DNA of 64,000 nucleotides from Paulinella micropora (GCA_009731375.1 BJOX01000090.1:967379-1031378); one strand, 5' to 3'; shown: positions 9,901 through 19,011, counted from the first letter of the stretch. Numbers and translations are program-made. Notes: generated from the sequence alone by a model not told the origin.

Positions 9901-12708
9901 CGCTTGCAAAGCCTCTTCGTCCCACTTCTCAAAGTCTCCAAAATCTATCATTTTCTCCACTTTAGCCCGTGTTGCACCCCAATCGGGTATAAACTGGCTA
10001 TAGTATTGCGCCATCGCAAGGAATGAGTGCAATTCAGTGCGGTTCTTCGGTATCGGTCGATTCATAATCTCCTCCCTCTTCTCTTTGGATATCGAGACTC
10101 GATTATGGGAGATCTCGTACCCTAAGTATGTCACACTCGTCTTGGCAAGTTGACACTTCTTTAGATTGCACTTCAGGCCAAAAGCTCCGATGCGCCTGAA
10201 TATATCGGACAAATGATCGATATGCTCCTCCATTGTGTTAGAGTATACGATAATGTCATCGATATAGCAAAATGCATATTCTCCCGCCTTCTGTCCCCGC
10301 CTTCTCATAAAGCCACCGTCAGACAAATCATCGTACTGACTGCTCAACATCTTCTGCATCGCCTTCTGGAAAAGTCCTGGGGCTTGCTTGAGGCCCATCG
10401 GAAGCACTTTCCATTGGTATATTTCCATACCCACCACAAACGCCGTCAGCCATCTGGACTTTTCCTCCAGTGGTATCTGCCAGAAGCCATTCTTAAGGTC
10501 AATGACCGAATAGAATTTTGCATTCCGCAGTACTCTCCTTCCTTCTTCTAATGTCGGGAGAGGATTTCTCTCTTCCTCCAGCACCTTGTTAACACGAGCA
10601 TAGTTAACTGTCAGGCGCCATTCTCCTCCTGGCTTCGGCACTATTCTCGGTTGTGAGACTATTGGAGATGTTGATCTCTCAATAAAGTCCTCATTGAGCA
10701 GCTGTCTTGCTAGCTCCTCCGCTATCTTCGCCTCATGTATACTCAAATTCGCCCTTCGTGGTGCCGGTGACGGCTCCGCACCCGGTATTTTGTAAATAAC
10801 CGCAGTGAAATCTTCAGGCTTGACACCACCTGCATGTGGAGGGTCAAAAATTTCCTTGTTCGCCTCTAATTTGGCTTTTAAAAGCTCCTTCTCCTTCTCC
10901 GTGCCTACTCCTTCTTCCAATATTTTCCGCGCCGCCTCTTGAAAATCTTCATCAGACATCTGCTTATGCTGCTTGAGGGGTTCTCTGTCCTCCTCCAAGC
11001 CTAAGTCCTCTTCCGAGACATCATCTAGGCCCGTCTTTTCATACGTGACCGTGTCCGGCTCATCATCTTTACCGAGCTCCACCAGCATGTCAATGAGTCT
11101 CGCGTATTGCAAAGGAGCTTTACGGGTGTAAAAACCATCAAAGCATGTGAATGCTTGCGGTATCAATTTCAACTTGTCGAGGTCTCTGAGCTTCCGCTTG
11201 TATGCACTGCTCTGCTCACGAGTTCCCATACGACAAGCCACCACTAGCTGTTGCTTGCGAGAGGGTACCGGTATAGGATGATCAATAAGCCGGTCCCTTA
11301 TTTCCTGCGCCCATATCGCCTTCTCATTATATGGCAGGATAATAGTATACGGCTTATTATTTTCGAATAAAGTCCGTAAGCATTTCTTCACTTCAGACAG
11401 TGAACGCGGCCACGTGGGCTCGTCACCCCAGAAATCAGTAATAAAACTTTTAATAGTTTCTGGTGGAGTATCCGGGATTCGCCCCGTTCTCCTTGGTACA
11501 AACGCCTCCCTTTTTTCTTCTCCTACTTTCGCATGGAAACAGTATCCGTTAGTAATATGGACATCTGTTCCTACTCCTTCCGCGAATCTCGCCAACGACG
11601 GGCTTCTTTGTGCGACACATATAATCTCCTCCTTTCGCTTCTCGATTAAGTCATCAATAGACTTTTTGTCCCAATGGCATGTCGGAACTGTGACAGTGCA
11701 CACTTGGGATTCCCAATTGTCGGTCCAGGACAGTTCATCCGGTCTTACGACATGGGGGTGAACGTACACCTCAAGTGCCTCATGTGCGATGGCCATCTTT
11801 TTGTGATCCGTCGCTAGACTCAGCTCATAAGCCTCATAAGAGTCAGTAGCGTTGAAGGGATCAATATCGTTCTCTTCTCCTCTTTTTACTCCATATATCA
11901 CTCGCCGTGCGGCGCAATCAATCACAGCCCCCATCGTAGCCAATTGGTCATACGATAGTAATATTGACCCGTGGTAACCGGGGACGACATAGAGGTCCAT
12001 ACGGTATACTCGTGCGGATTTCAATTTAAAGGTCAGTGTGATGATTCCCGTGATATCCGTCCGGCTGCTCACTCCTTTGAGAGTGCCCGTTGACTTTTTC
12101 ATATTTCCGTCCACCCAGTCCCGGTATCGATTAAAAAACTTCCTGCCGACAATATTAATATTCGCCATCGTATCATTACCAACTTTTAATATTGTCTTCA
12201 ATGTTTCACAATAAAGTTCCGTATAACACAGAGCATCGGGCCTGTGTATATTGGCTGCGAGAACAAGAACTTTACGTTCCAAATTTTGGAGTCTTGTCTC
12301 TAAGTTTTTCAACTCCTCCTTCTTCTCCTCCTGCTTCACCTCATTAACATTTTTATTATTCTGCGGTACTGGTGCGTTTACTATTTGAGCGACATTGTCT
12401 TGTGGTACTTGAGTACACACATTGTCTTTTTGCTCGCCACCCGCCGCGACCGTAGACATTGAGTCTGTTCGTGGTTGTTTGCTTGGCCGAGGCGATACGT
12501 CTGCCATTGGCCTCCTCGCCTCCATCGCAAGTCTCGCCTTCCTATTTGCATCAGTTATCATTGGTAACCGTGCTGTATGAACGGGTATGAGACTACCTTG
12601 GGGCTGCAGTCTCTGTGTACCCACATCTTTGTTTTCACATAGAGGAAGCGTTGGCCCAGTCTGCACAACAGCATTAGAAAGCACTGTGACTTTAGGGTTA
12701 AACTTCAC
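6928..12708 (-). CDS. pol: Pol polyprotein of element 1 (protease-RT-RNase H-integrase)
   Basis: Replication and integration polyprotein. Numbered from the first possible start (GTG at 12708), visible parts are: a retropepsin-like region near residue 177 with NDTMA in place of the usual D-T/S-G-A; a block around 420-560 conserved in element 2; reverse transcriptase with YIDD near 814; RNase H with DTDAS near 965 and a GKRN..ADSLSRL end; an integrase HHCC zinc region near 1284 (HNCPLLAHPG, CIPCK); catalytic Asp, Asp, Glu near 1353 (HIDH), 1414 (SDRGSDF) and 1451 (NGKIER); a WKGPYQI module near 1598; and a 170-residue C-terminal domain containing YLMRPA. The frame is open upstream to the Gag UGA and there is no ATG near the beginning, so it is probably made as a Gag-Pol fusion. 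It ends in TGA. Confidence 0.96.
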   Translation of the reverse strand: MKFNPKVTVLSNAVVQTGPTLPLCENKDVGTQRLQPQGSLIPVHTARLPMITDANRKARLAMEARRPMADVSPRPSKQPRTDSMSTVAAGGEQKDNVCTQVPQDNVAQIVNAPVPQNNKNVNEVKQEEKKEELKNLETRLQNLERKVLVLAANIHRPDALCYTELYCETLKTILKVGNDTMANINIVGRKFFNRYRDWVDGNMKKSTGTLKGVSSRTDITGIITLTFKLKSARVYRMDLYVVPGYHGSILLSYDQLATMGAVIDCAARRVIYGVKRGEENDIDPFNATDSYEAYELSLATDHKKMAIAHEALEVYVHPHVVRPDELSWTDNWESQVCTVTVPTCHWDKKSIDDLIEKRKEEIICVAQRSPSLARFAEGVGTDVHITNGYCFHAKVGEEKREAFVPRRTGRIPDTPPETIKSFITDFWGDEPTWPRSLSEVKKCLRTLFENNKPYTIILPYNEKAIWAQEIRDRLIDHPIPVPSRKQQLVVACRMGTREQSSAYKRKLRDLDKLKLIPQAFTCFDGFYTRKAPLQYARLIDMLVELGKDDEPDTVTYEKTGLDDVSEEDLGLEEDREPLKQHKQMSDEDFQEAARKILEEGVGTEKEKELLKAKLEANKEIFDPPHAGGVKPEDFTAVIYKIPGAEPSPAPRRANLSIHEAKIAEELARQLLNEDFIERSTSPIVSQPRIVPKPGGEWRLTVNYARVNKVLEEERNPLPTLEEGRRVLRNAKFYSVIDLKNGFWQIPLEEKSRWLTAFVVGMEIYQWKVLPMGLKQAPGLFQKAMQKMLSSQYDDLSDGGFMRRRGQKAGEYAFCYIDDIIVYSNTMEEHIDHLSDIFRRIGAFGLKCNLKKCQLAKTSVTYLGYEISHNRVSISKEKREEIMNRPIPKNRTELHSFLAMAQYYSQFIPDWGATRAKVEKMIDFGDFEKWDEEALQAFHALKDLIYKDPKDGGLVLTMPDFTKQFVVDTDASKFAIGAVLQQEDEEKKLRPIMFISRKLCAAERNYCTRQREALAVVWALKRLREYLWGGPQFTVRTDHHNLLWLMNHEQTGRLARWQAFLSCFDFTMVHLPGKRNVVADSLSRLEFNSEVSALVSTVEMEDLSTDKVYEVSHIEAMEMASGVRYDRTGLRYSPQGPDHGICCELHTQEDAEWSYEVYENAKANIREEEETQEVYAEPPQERRSDLDDDPERIGVRLEDGTIHIASPTAWRQQQAQDPEFKELIQLYQNPDELRMTKAIKDQMKEMGWRDGLLWYKGLHGRYASQPDKWTLWVPESLRRFIFVAAHNCPLLAHPGRQRTHMFVARRFWWKKMKEEIDQAVDACIPCKINKTPLKANFGLIGEFPLHAGMFEFIHIDHVGPFPESKDGYKYLLTAIDRATNYVWIIPVKDVTGKTTAEALIDRIISQIGVPRKICSDRGSDFNNEVIDKLSKYYGMKWQYVTAYNPRANGKIERVHRPLKASLKMYCTKKENQRAWVEAAPSFAFAMNCLPSTALGGSKSSISPYQLVYGREPDIPTSLLHPKDTWADADELFGMRLRVKMEAEQIVRAHREAERRKTDAEGVRQAHLDQIKFQVGDIVLLYHPQVPKGVSSKLFTHWKGPYQIMEQTGPLNYKIRGRGKVQIVNVRRLIKYDPFLLEDESVEEALKRMKDDFKEVPPIHKEAGIDQDDAYRAPIAEKEESEVDSKEKTDRISAVGTQSKSPREHSGKKEKITEAQLRRARNDLINDQPRKAMRSMRSKDVHQEEEGTDTDPNAGNVEIVHERWKEGDAIATIAWVKNVFYLMRPAEQHVADDTLSDLYLMRVVAVPRQMRVTRTLKISSAAKIVQPILQFWRSMDPVEDPKARHYLPVYKDAKSLETWDDTITPRDKDYTAWTIQTLPRGVLDVPFELSLGGIPNKIWDILEQSKFDLTFVGGPPPGKEIRARRRRQ

Positions 12709-12741
12709 AGTCTTCTCCTTCCTCTCTTCTTCCCCCTCCAG

Positions 12742-12744
12742 TCA
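12742..12744 (-). promoter_or_regulatory. Candidate readthrough stop between Gag and Pol
   Basis: Gag ends at UGA, followed at once by CUG, and the same frame stays open into Pol with no further stop. UGA followed by C is a leaky context, and UGA-CUA is the known viral readthrough signal. There is no frame change and no Pol ATG nearby. This is the simplest reading of the sequence; a downstream RNA structure was not computed. Confidence 0.7.
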
Positions 12745-15441
12745 TTCCACCACCTCGAAACGATTACCTTGAGTAGTGTCCGGGTAGGATGACGTATCGG
12801 TCTCCGAGGCAGTGTTGTAGGCCTGAGCTCGACCGAAATTTGGGTTGGAGCTTGCCCACGAGCCTCCTCCTCCTCTGGGTGGGGGGGCTGGAGCTCGAAC
12901 AGCTCTCCCTCCATAAGGGGTATATCCCCGACCTCCTCCTCTTCCTCTCTGAGGGGTTCCCTGCCACCTCGAGGCTCCTCTCCATGTTCCTCGTCCTCGT
13001 CCTCCTCCTCCTCCTCCTCCTCCTCCTCCTCCTGCTCCTGCTCCTCCTTCTCGTCCTCTTTGAGAGGCCTTTAAGTTCTTTTGTCTCTCCCTTTCCTCCT
13101 TCTTCTCCTTCATCCTCTTCATGTAGGTAATGATTGCCTCTCGTAACTCCTCATCATCACACATATTGGCATACCAACCTTCGTTCACAGCGGCAATCTG
13201 AAGCATATTGAAAAGGCCCGGTTCCTTGCCTTCCGTCCTGCTCAGAAAATTTGCCCTTGCTGTTGGGTTCTGCCTATCATGATTGAAAGAGCAGTCTCTG
13301 TTCTCCATCTGTGCCTTACACTGCAAGCCCGCGAACCACCTCCAACATGCGGTCTTCAGGTCTGGCTCTCTCTGTCTCTTCCAACCGGCAACTCTGTTTG
13401 TGTACGTGGCTTGTGCGCCAACAGGTACACCGCCTGCCTGTGCCGTATGTGCCTCCGTGAGCGAGTCCATGTTTGAGCATGCACTCATCACTTCTTGAAA
13501 CAGTGCTGACGGAGCAACGCTTTGAACCGTATTTTCGAACACGTGTGTCTCGAGGAAGTTCTTGGACTTCACTGAGCTAAACGTCGAGCATTGTTGTATG
13601 AGCTGAGTAAGCTTACTCGGGTTAACTGTGTGTAACGCCGAAAAGAAATAGAGGATGATCGACTTGCGGCCATAGAATAGCCCATAGGAGGAAACTACCT
13701 CCGTAAGGGTCGCCGCCAAGCCAACAGCACTCCTCAAACTCATCGCCACTGTCTCAAAGATTTCAAATCCTATGAGAGTACCAGTGCAGAGATGCTGGTA
13801 TCCATGAGATTGAAAATATGAAATGAGTGTGGCCACCGCCAGTTCACACTGAGCGTCTAGGCCTGTTGCATTGTTTCTCTTAATCTCCTCCTTCTTTCTC
13901 AAAAACTTGTACTGTGTCAGATCAAATCCCTCCGAGACTAGAGATTGGTCAAAAACAGTAACAAGGGCCTCGTATTCCTGCGTTTCGTCGCAAGGAAAAG
14001 CCTTCATGCAGGCATTGATCTCTTTGAGCTTGCTCAAAAGCGAAGCATCAGAGTCTTTGTCTGAGCTCGTCTTGGCATATAGCATGAGACTTGCCACTCC
14101 TCCTTTCTTCCCCTTGAAGGCATTTATGATGTTCTGTCTGTCCTTCTTCTCCGTGTTTGTGACCACCACCGTAGTTGAGCCCGAGGGTGCAGGGGCTGGT
14201 GGGGCAGGAGCTGGTGGGGTCAAATATGTCGGAGGGTGTGTCTTTGCACCACTCACTTTTGCTTTCATTCTTTCCAGTCTCATCGTCTTCTCGAACTCCT
14301 CATTCTCTTTCGCCTTCTTCTTCTCAGATATCACCAGCTTTTGAGCATGAGTGATAAAGGCCACCAATTCAGAAGCAGATCTGAGAAAATTATATTTCTC
14401 CACATATTGGTCAACACCTGCTTTGTTGGCGACCGGTGGTGCGTTACTAAGTGATTTAAGGACAGAGTGATCCTTGGTAGGAATCCATCTCTTCCATGCC
14501 TCCTTGTGCAGTAACGCACCCATCAACAGTCTGATCTTGGTCAGAACTCTGTCGGTCTTCTCTAACTCATCAATCACAGGATGAGTTTCTCCTGCTGCCT
14601 TAATGCTTTTTTCCATCTCTGCCTTCCCCTCCTCCAAGGCCTTTATTTCCATTGTAAAAAAATGAAATATGCCACTCGAGTTTTTCGAACCCAGATTGGT
14701 CTTCATTTTTGTTACATCGACTGCCTCCTGACCAGTCGCGAGGAATCTGGCCGTTGCTCTTGGGTTTGTGTACTGGAGGTAACCCTCACATCGTGGGCCG
14801 TATGTACGTTCCCAAATCAGGGTTTGAGTGTACACCCCAAAGATAGCATCGAGTAATTCAAGGTGGGTGTGTGTGTCCCCAAACTTGATATGCTGTATCT
14901 TCTTTCTCTCTTCTGGATCAGAGACCAGTTTGCCGAGGAGCTGTGCTGTGTTTGATAATAGGATATAGACATCCTTTTTAGCACGACTTTTCTCTCTTCT
15001 TTGATCCTGAGGGATCCACACATAGGTGTCCTTCTCTACCCCCATCTTGTTATCAAACTCTTCTTTAGTGAGGTCATAGTGGTCTTGCACCCACTGTTGT
15101 TCCTCCACTGTGATCTCCTCTCCATCACTATGAATCAAGTCGATCATTTTTCGTCCTCCTCCTCCCGTGTAGGCAGGTGGTAAGGGATTACCATATGCTC
15201 CTCCTCCTCCCGTCTCTTCTTGTTCAAATCCTCCTTCATCTTCGTCTCCTCCATATCTTCCTTCATCATCCCAGCCCTCTTCTACTCCTCCTCCTACTCC
15301 TTCATCTCCTCCTCCTCCTTCATTCAATCCTCCTCCTCCTCCTTCATTCAATCCTCTTCCTCCTCCTCCTCCTGCTTCTTCTTCTTCTCTTCTTTGATCT
15401 GCCTCCGAGAATTCACTCACTTCGGCGGTCTCTGTCGACAT
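12742..15441 (-). CDS. gag: Gag-like protein of element 1 with CCCH finger
   Basis: Structural protein expected to package element RNA. The ATG at 15441 opens 899 codons. The first 100 residues are acidic and Gly-rich low complexity. A middle region of several hundred residues is mostly helical in appearance and probably holds the capsid. Around residues 697-720 there is C-x8-C-x8-C-x3-H (begins CWRWFAGLQC, ends CSFNH), a CCCH-type finger rather than the usual retroviral CCHC knuckle. A basic segment follows and then an RGG/poly-Gly tail near 770-830, typical of RNA binding. The first 15 codons after the ATG are rich in Thr, Glu and Ser. A shorter start cannot be excluded, but the whole frame is open. 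Confidence 0.88.
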   Translation of the reverse strand: MSTETAEVSEFSEADQRREEEEAGGGGGRGLNEGGGGGLNEGGGGDEGVGGGVEEGWDDEGRYGGDEDEGGFEQEETGGGGAYGNPLPPAYTGGGGRKMIDLIHSDGEEITVEEQQWVQDHYDLTKEEFDNKMGVEKDTYVWIPQDQRREKSRAKKDVYILLSNTAQLLGKLVSDPEERKKIQHIKFGDTHTHLELLDAIFGVYTQTLIWERTYGPRCEGYLQYTNPRATARFLATGQEAVDVTKMKTNLGSKNSSGIFHFFTMEIKALEEGKAEMEKSIKAAGETHPVIDELEKTDRVLTKIRLLMGALLHKEAWKRWIPTKDHSVLKSLSNAPPVANKAGVDQYVEKYNFLRSASELVAFITHAQKLVISEKKKAKENEEFEKTMRLERMKAKVSGAKTHPPTYLTPPAPAPPAPAPSGSTTVVVTNTEKKDRQNIINAFKGKKGGVASLMLYAKTSSDKDSDASLLSKLKEINACMKAFPCDETQEYEALVTVFDQSLVSEGFDLTQYKFLRKKEEIKRNNATGLDAQCELAVATLISYFQSHGYQHLCTGTLIGFEIFETVAMSLRSAVGLAATLTEVVSSYGLFYGRKSIILYFFSALHTVNPSKLTQLIQQCSTFSSVKSKNFLETHVFENTVQSVAPSALFQEVMSACSNMDSLTEAHTAQAGGVPVGAQATYTNRVAGWKRQREPDLKTACWRWFAGLQCKAQMENRDCSFNHDRQNPTARANFLSRTEGKEPGLFNMLQIAAVNEGWYANMCDDEELREAIITYMKRMKEKKEERERQKNLKASQRGREGGAGAGGGGGGGGGGGRGRGTWRGASRWQGTPQRGRGGGRGYTPYGGRAVRAPAPPPRGGGGSWASSNPNFGRAQAYNTASETDTSSYPDTTQGNRFEVVE

Positions 15442-16210
15442 GATGTCGTAGTAGTGATCAACAGGAGGACAGTGTCAGCTCCTATGTTTGGTTTTTGTTC
15501 GTTTGTGTTCTGTTCCTCCTTCAGTCGATTGACTAGTGAAGAGAGAAACTAATAGAGAGGGTAGGATAAGATTCCCTGTCCTCTATGAAACACTGTTTGT
15601 ATGTTTGTTTTTGTTTGAGAAAAATAGTCTTTGAGACTTTCTCCGATTTCTTGTTCTCCTTACTCAGATTACTTTCTCCTCCTTCTTTTCTATATTGTAT
15701 ATACTATGAGGCACTTGGACCTACACACAGATAGTAATAGAGAAGCTAGAAAAGCTCTCCTTGAGAAGTCGACAGTCGGTCGGATAGGTTCTCAGACCTA
15801 CCTTTAGAAAACGATCAGAGATTTGCAAAAATACTCTGACGTATGTGTGAGATAATGCAGATAAATGCACAAACTAGAAGGGTAGAGTGTTGTGCTCCTG
15901 TCCCTATGCTTGTTTGTGTTTTGTGTGTGTTCCTTCACTCTTCTGTCCACCTCCTTCTTCTTGGTCTCTGTGTGAGAACAGCAAGAACGACAGAGAGTTT
16001 GTATCTGATGTCTCCTTGTGAGCACACAGATACTGATTGGGCTAGAGGGTACGAGACACCTGCTTGAGACCAATCAAATTATTTGTTTTGTGAAAGAGTT
16101 ATGAGGGAGCTGTGTTGGAGTATTTGTTTTCGTCTGACGTCCCCGTGTGAGACAGGTCAGTGAAAATTCACTCTGTTGCCTGTGTGGCAAAGCAGAAAGA
16201 AATCACCCTA
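15442..16210 (-). other. Element 1 leader between LTR and Gag
   Basis: About 770 bases of untranslated leader. Several short open frames exist but none is convincing. Promoter or packaging motifs were not identified. Confidence 0.6.
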
Positions 16211-16225
16211 GTGATGTGGACTCCA
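16211..16225 (-). other. Primer-binding site of element 1
   Basis: Minus-strand TGGAGTCCACATCAC begins two bases inside the 5' LTR. TGG pairs with the CCA end of a tRNA; the primer tRNA itself was not identified. Confidence 0.75.
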
Positions 16226-16227
16226 AA

Positions 16228-16464
16228 TGTAATGCCCCCAACGATAGCTCGTAAAAAGTCGGTAATACAACCAAACACAGTCCTCAAGAATAAGAATGAT
16301 GTCTCGTTGTATTAGCTCAGTGAAGCCAAAAAGGAAAACGGCAACAGACCAGGAATAAAATGGCATCAGGTCCAATCCGGACAAATAATACTGAAAAACA
16401 AGCTGGTGCACCTGTCACCAGGAAAAGGTACTTTTTACCGGCTATCCGGGGGCTGATGCCTACA
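16228..16464 (-). repeat. Element 1 5' LTR
   Basis: Direct copy of 5844-6087 with a few substitutions and a 7-base deletion. It ends at CTACA, followed by the CTAC target duplication. Confidence 0.95.
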
Positions 16465-16468
16465 CTAC

Positions 16469-16768
16469 ACATCGAACCTCAGCACTCGTTCATAAATCCC
16501 CCTTTCAGACAAGAACAACACTTGAAAGCTCGTATCCAGCAATCACACTCGCATTCAACCCTCCTACACCAATGGCACGTTCAACTATTTTAGTCAATCT
16601 TCACAGACGCGTCAAATTGCTCGGGCACAACATTAGCCAAGCACAAGGACCAAGAAGCACACACAACCAGTACTCCTTAACCTGCCATCTTACCTTGCAA
16701 AATACTTGTGACGTCGTGACAAACACAGCCCAAAAAGCATCGCAAGAAGTACCAAGGACCATGTCGCT
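16469..16768 (-). repeat. Right arm of inverted repeat, outer part
   Basis: Reverse complement of 3955-4190 with a roughly 60-base extra block near 16590-16650. It runs into the 10-base gap at 16769-16778, so the true outer end is not visible. Confidence 0.83.
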
Positions 16769-16778
16769 NNNNNNNNNN

Positions 16779-17930
16779 TGTGCCGGCCCATGCTGTAAAA
16801 AATGGCATTACTCTATGTTCCGGTCTGTCAGTTTACCTTGGCTTGGAGAGTACGGAGTCCCTTCTACGTTAGGTATTCCTCATTCTACAAGTTGTTAGGC
16901 AGTTATTATATTATTGAATATTTAGTCTCGGTAACATTGGAGTCGCTAATAACAACATAGTTTACGGGGTATAGAAATTTTCCTCGTTTACTCAGAAATT
17001 TTTAGACATCTAATGACTTGGAAAATTACAAGATTTGGACATGATGTGGCATGGTTTATTCATGGGAAATTCGATTTATTGATGGTTTTTGGATTTTTCG
17101 GATTGATATGTGTGGGGACTATGTATTTCTTGGATTGTTCTTGGGTTCTCGCGAATTTTGTTGGATGAGCAGGAGTTGCTGTGTTTGGGACTCATACATT
17201 GGATGGCGAGAAGTGGTTATAGACATGGGAACTCGGCAGTTATTATGGAATATTGTTACAGTTGCATGCAGACAGGTTGGGTGATTGCATTCTATGGGTC
17301 AGTTGCATGTTTTTGAGCTTTTTGGACGATGAGGGGTTGCTATGCTTACATGTCAAAGGGATGCAACCCATACGGCACGTCACTCATCACAAGGGATGGA
17401 AAACCTCTATGCAAACTATTGGTTATATGTTGGCTGTGGATTATATTGATATGGTAACGTGTTTTTATGATGAGTGGTGGAGTGACATCACAGGAAAGAT
17501 GTGGCAAGGTGGGTGGGACTCACAAAGTGTCATGGGGGATTACGCCCATAGTCACATGGAATTGGAAGATGGAAAGTGGCGGGATCCACGCAGGATAAAG
17601 AGGAGAAACAAGTGGAGTTGGAATGGGGGAAAACACAAGAACTATGACAAAACAGGACAAAAACAGAGAAGACATCATGGCGCAAAATTCCAAGTGGAAA
17701 ACCACGCTTTTTGCGGAAGACGACCTTTGGGGTGGCGATGACAAAAAAGGTCAGCCTTTTCAAGGGGTTTTGCTGGCTTTTTACCAAGGATGGAATACTG
17801 CCCATATCGGCCATATCAGTACCCTTTAAGTCCTTATTTTCCTTTTCTCACTAAGTGCGTAGAGTGGGAAGCTCAGAGGGGAGTATAGAGTGTGGAAATA
17901 AGGAAGGCATGGGCTAGATGACACAGGATA
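16779..17930. other. Unassigned stretch before element 2
   Basis: No recognisable gene. Open frames at 17051-17284 and 17253-17741 have Trp-rich, non-repetitive translations but no domain. The stretch could hold the 5' LTR or leader of element 2, yet no matching copy was found downstream of that element. Confidence 0.4.
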
Positions 17931-17973
17931 TCATTTATACGTTAGGTGTTCGACATCAGTATGAATTCGGCAG

Positions 17974-18312
17974 ATGAGAGGAAAGATGATGGTGGAAAGG
18001 GGGAGAGACAAGAAGAGAGAGAGGAAGGAAGGGGGAAAAGTGGATCAAGAGAAGAAGAGCTATTGGAAAGATGCATATCTGGAGGAGGAGGGTTTTCCGG
18101 AGTCGGAACTATGGAACAAGGATGAGATACGTATTGGAAGAAACATATATATCCAAGTGGAAGACACGTGGAAGCTATACAATGCATGTATGGAGAGGAT
18201 CAAGGCTTTGGAGCAAGGGGATGAGAGACAGAGGAAGATTGAGGAATTGGAAGAAGAGGCTGGGACGAACAAACAGATTTACGAGACCTTGTGGAGATAC
18301 TTGAAAACTTGA
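17974..18312 (+). CDS. Charged ORF A1 (hypothetical)
   Basis: 112 codons, highly charged with predicted helical character. It is paralogous to the next ORF: SYWKDAYLEEE and EIRIGRNIYIQV here match EFWRKAWEEET and EIRIDKDVYKEV there, in the same order and spacing. An ACGTTAGG octamer lies at 17939-17946, shortly before the ORF. No known domain was recognised. It may be part of a duplicated leader or pre-Gag region of element 2, or an independent small gene. Confidence 0.45.
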   Translation: MRGKMMVERGRDKKRERKEGGKVDQEKKSYWKDAYLEEEGFPESELWNKDEIRIGRNIYIQVEDTWKLYNACMERIKALEQGDERQRKIEELEEEAGTNKQIYETLWRYLKT

Positions 18313-18474
18313 TATGATCAAGCTTCTTGGGTGCTTGATTCGTTAGCGTTTAACCCTGACGAGGATGAGGAAATGTGGGAACGTGGTCTGAATAAGCGAC
18401 AACGAACTCGCTATCTGTTGTAGGACAGTAGAGGTGGGGAGGATACCTCTGATTGCATTCTACGTTAGGTCTCA

Positions 18475-19011
18475 ATGGAAAAGAAAAAGACAGGCAAGGA
18501 GGAAAAGGGGGACGAGGAAAAGGAGGAAGACGAGGACGAGAAGGAGGAGGAGACACCGGAGTTTTGGAGAAAGGCATGGGAAGAGGAGACTGAGGAGGGG
18601 GAAAAGGGGATGTGGGCAAAGGGGGAAATACGAATAGACAAGGATGTTTACAAGGAGGTGGTGGCAACAGCGGAGGAATATGAAACCTTTCGGGAAAAAC
18701 TGCTAGAATGTGCAAAGAGAAGGGAGATCTGCCCTCATGAGCTAGAAAAAAGACGGGAGGCAATGGTCAAGACAGAGAATGCGAACATTTCGGCTTTGAT
18801 GTTGGCTGAGATGAGGCGGGCACGATACGTGTGGAACCAAGAGGCGAGGGAAATACGGAGACAGTTCAAGGAGTCAAGGGAAGCTTTCAAACGGGAAAGA
18901 CTGGAATATGAAGAGCCCAGGAAGGCTGGGGAGCAGGAGAAACGAAAGAAGGACGGGGGAATGGACAAGGAGGAGGAACAACCTTCTAAGAAGACTAAGA
19001 AGGGGGAGTGA
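18475..19011 (+). CDS. Charged ORF A2, paralogue of A1 (hypothetical)
   Basis: 178 codons from an ATG six bases after a second ACGTTAGG (18462-18469). The first 40 residues are almost all Lys/Glu/Asp; then the A-type block (EFWRKAW, IRIDKDVYKEV) and a long charged helix follow, ending in a Lys-rich, nuclear-localisation-like tail (PSKKTKK). The tandem position and similarity to A1 indicate duplication. Function unknown. Confidence 0.5.
   Translation: MEKKKTGKEEKGDEEKEEDEDEKEEETPEFWRKAWEEETEEGEKGMWAKGEIRIDKDVYKEVVATAEEYETFREKLLECAKRREICPHELEKRREAMVKTENANISALMLAEMRRARYVWNQEAREIRRQFKESREAFKRERLEYEEPRKAGEQEKRKKDGGMDKEEEQPSKKTKKGE

Larger units (their letters stand above)
5844..16464 (-). mobile_element. 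Element 1: complete Ty3/Gypsy LTR retrotransposon
   Basis: It reads right to left: LTR, primer-binding site, leader, Gag, Pol, polypurine tract, LTR. The LTRs (5844-6087 and 16228-16464) begin TG and end CA and differ by a few substitutions and a 7-base indel, so the insertion is fairly recent. The target-site duplication is CTAC (5840-5843 and 16465-16468). The unfilled target is preserved in the opposite arm of the surrounding inverted repeat and contains CTAC once, which confirms both boundaries. Gag (899 codons) and Pol (1926 codons from the first possible start) are uninterrupted apart from one UGA between them. The order protease, RT, RNase H, integrase with a GPY motif places it in Ty3/Gypsy. 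Confidence 0.95.

Noticed and set aside
17051-17741. Trp-rich ORFs before element 2
   Set aside because: No domain or homologue recognised; may be LTR or leader sequence.
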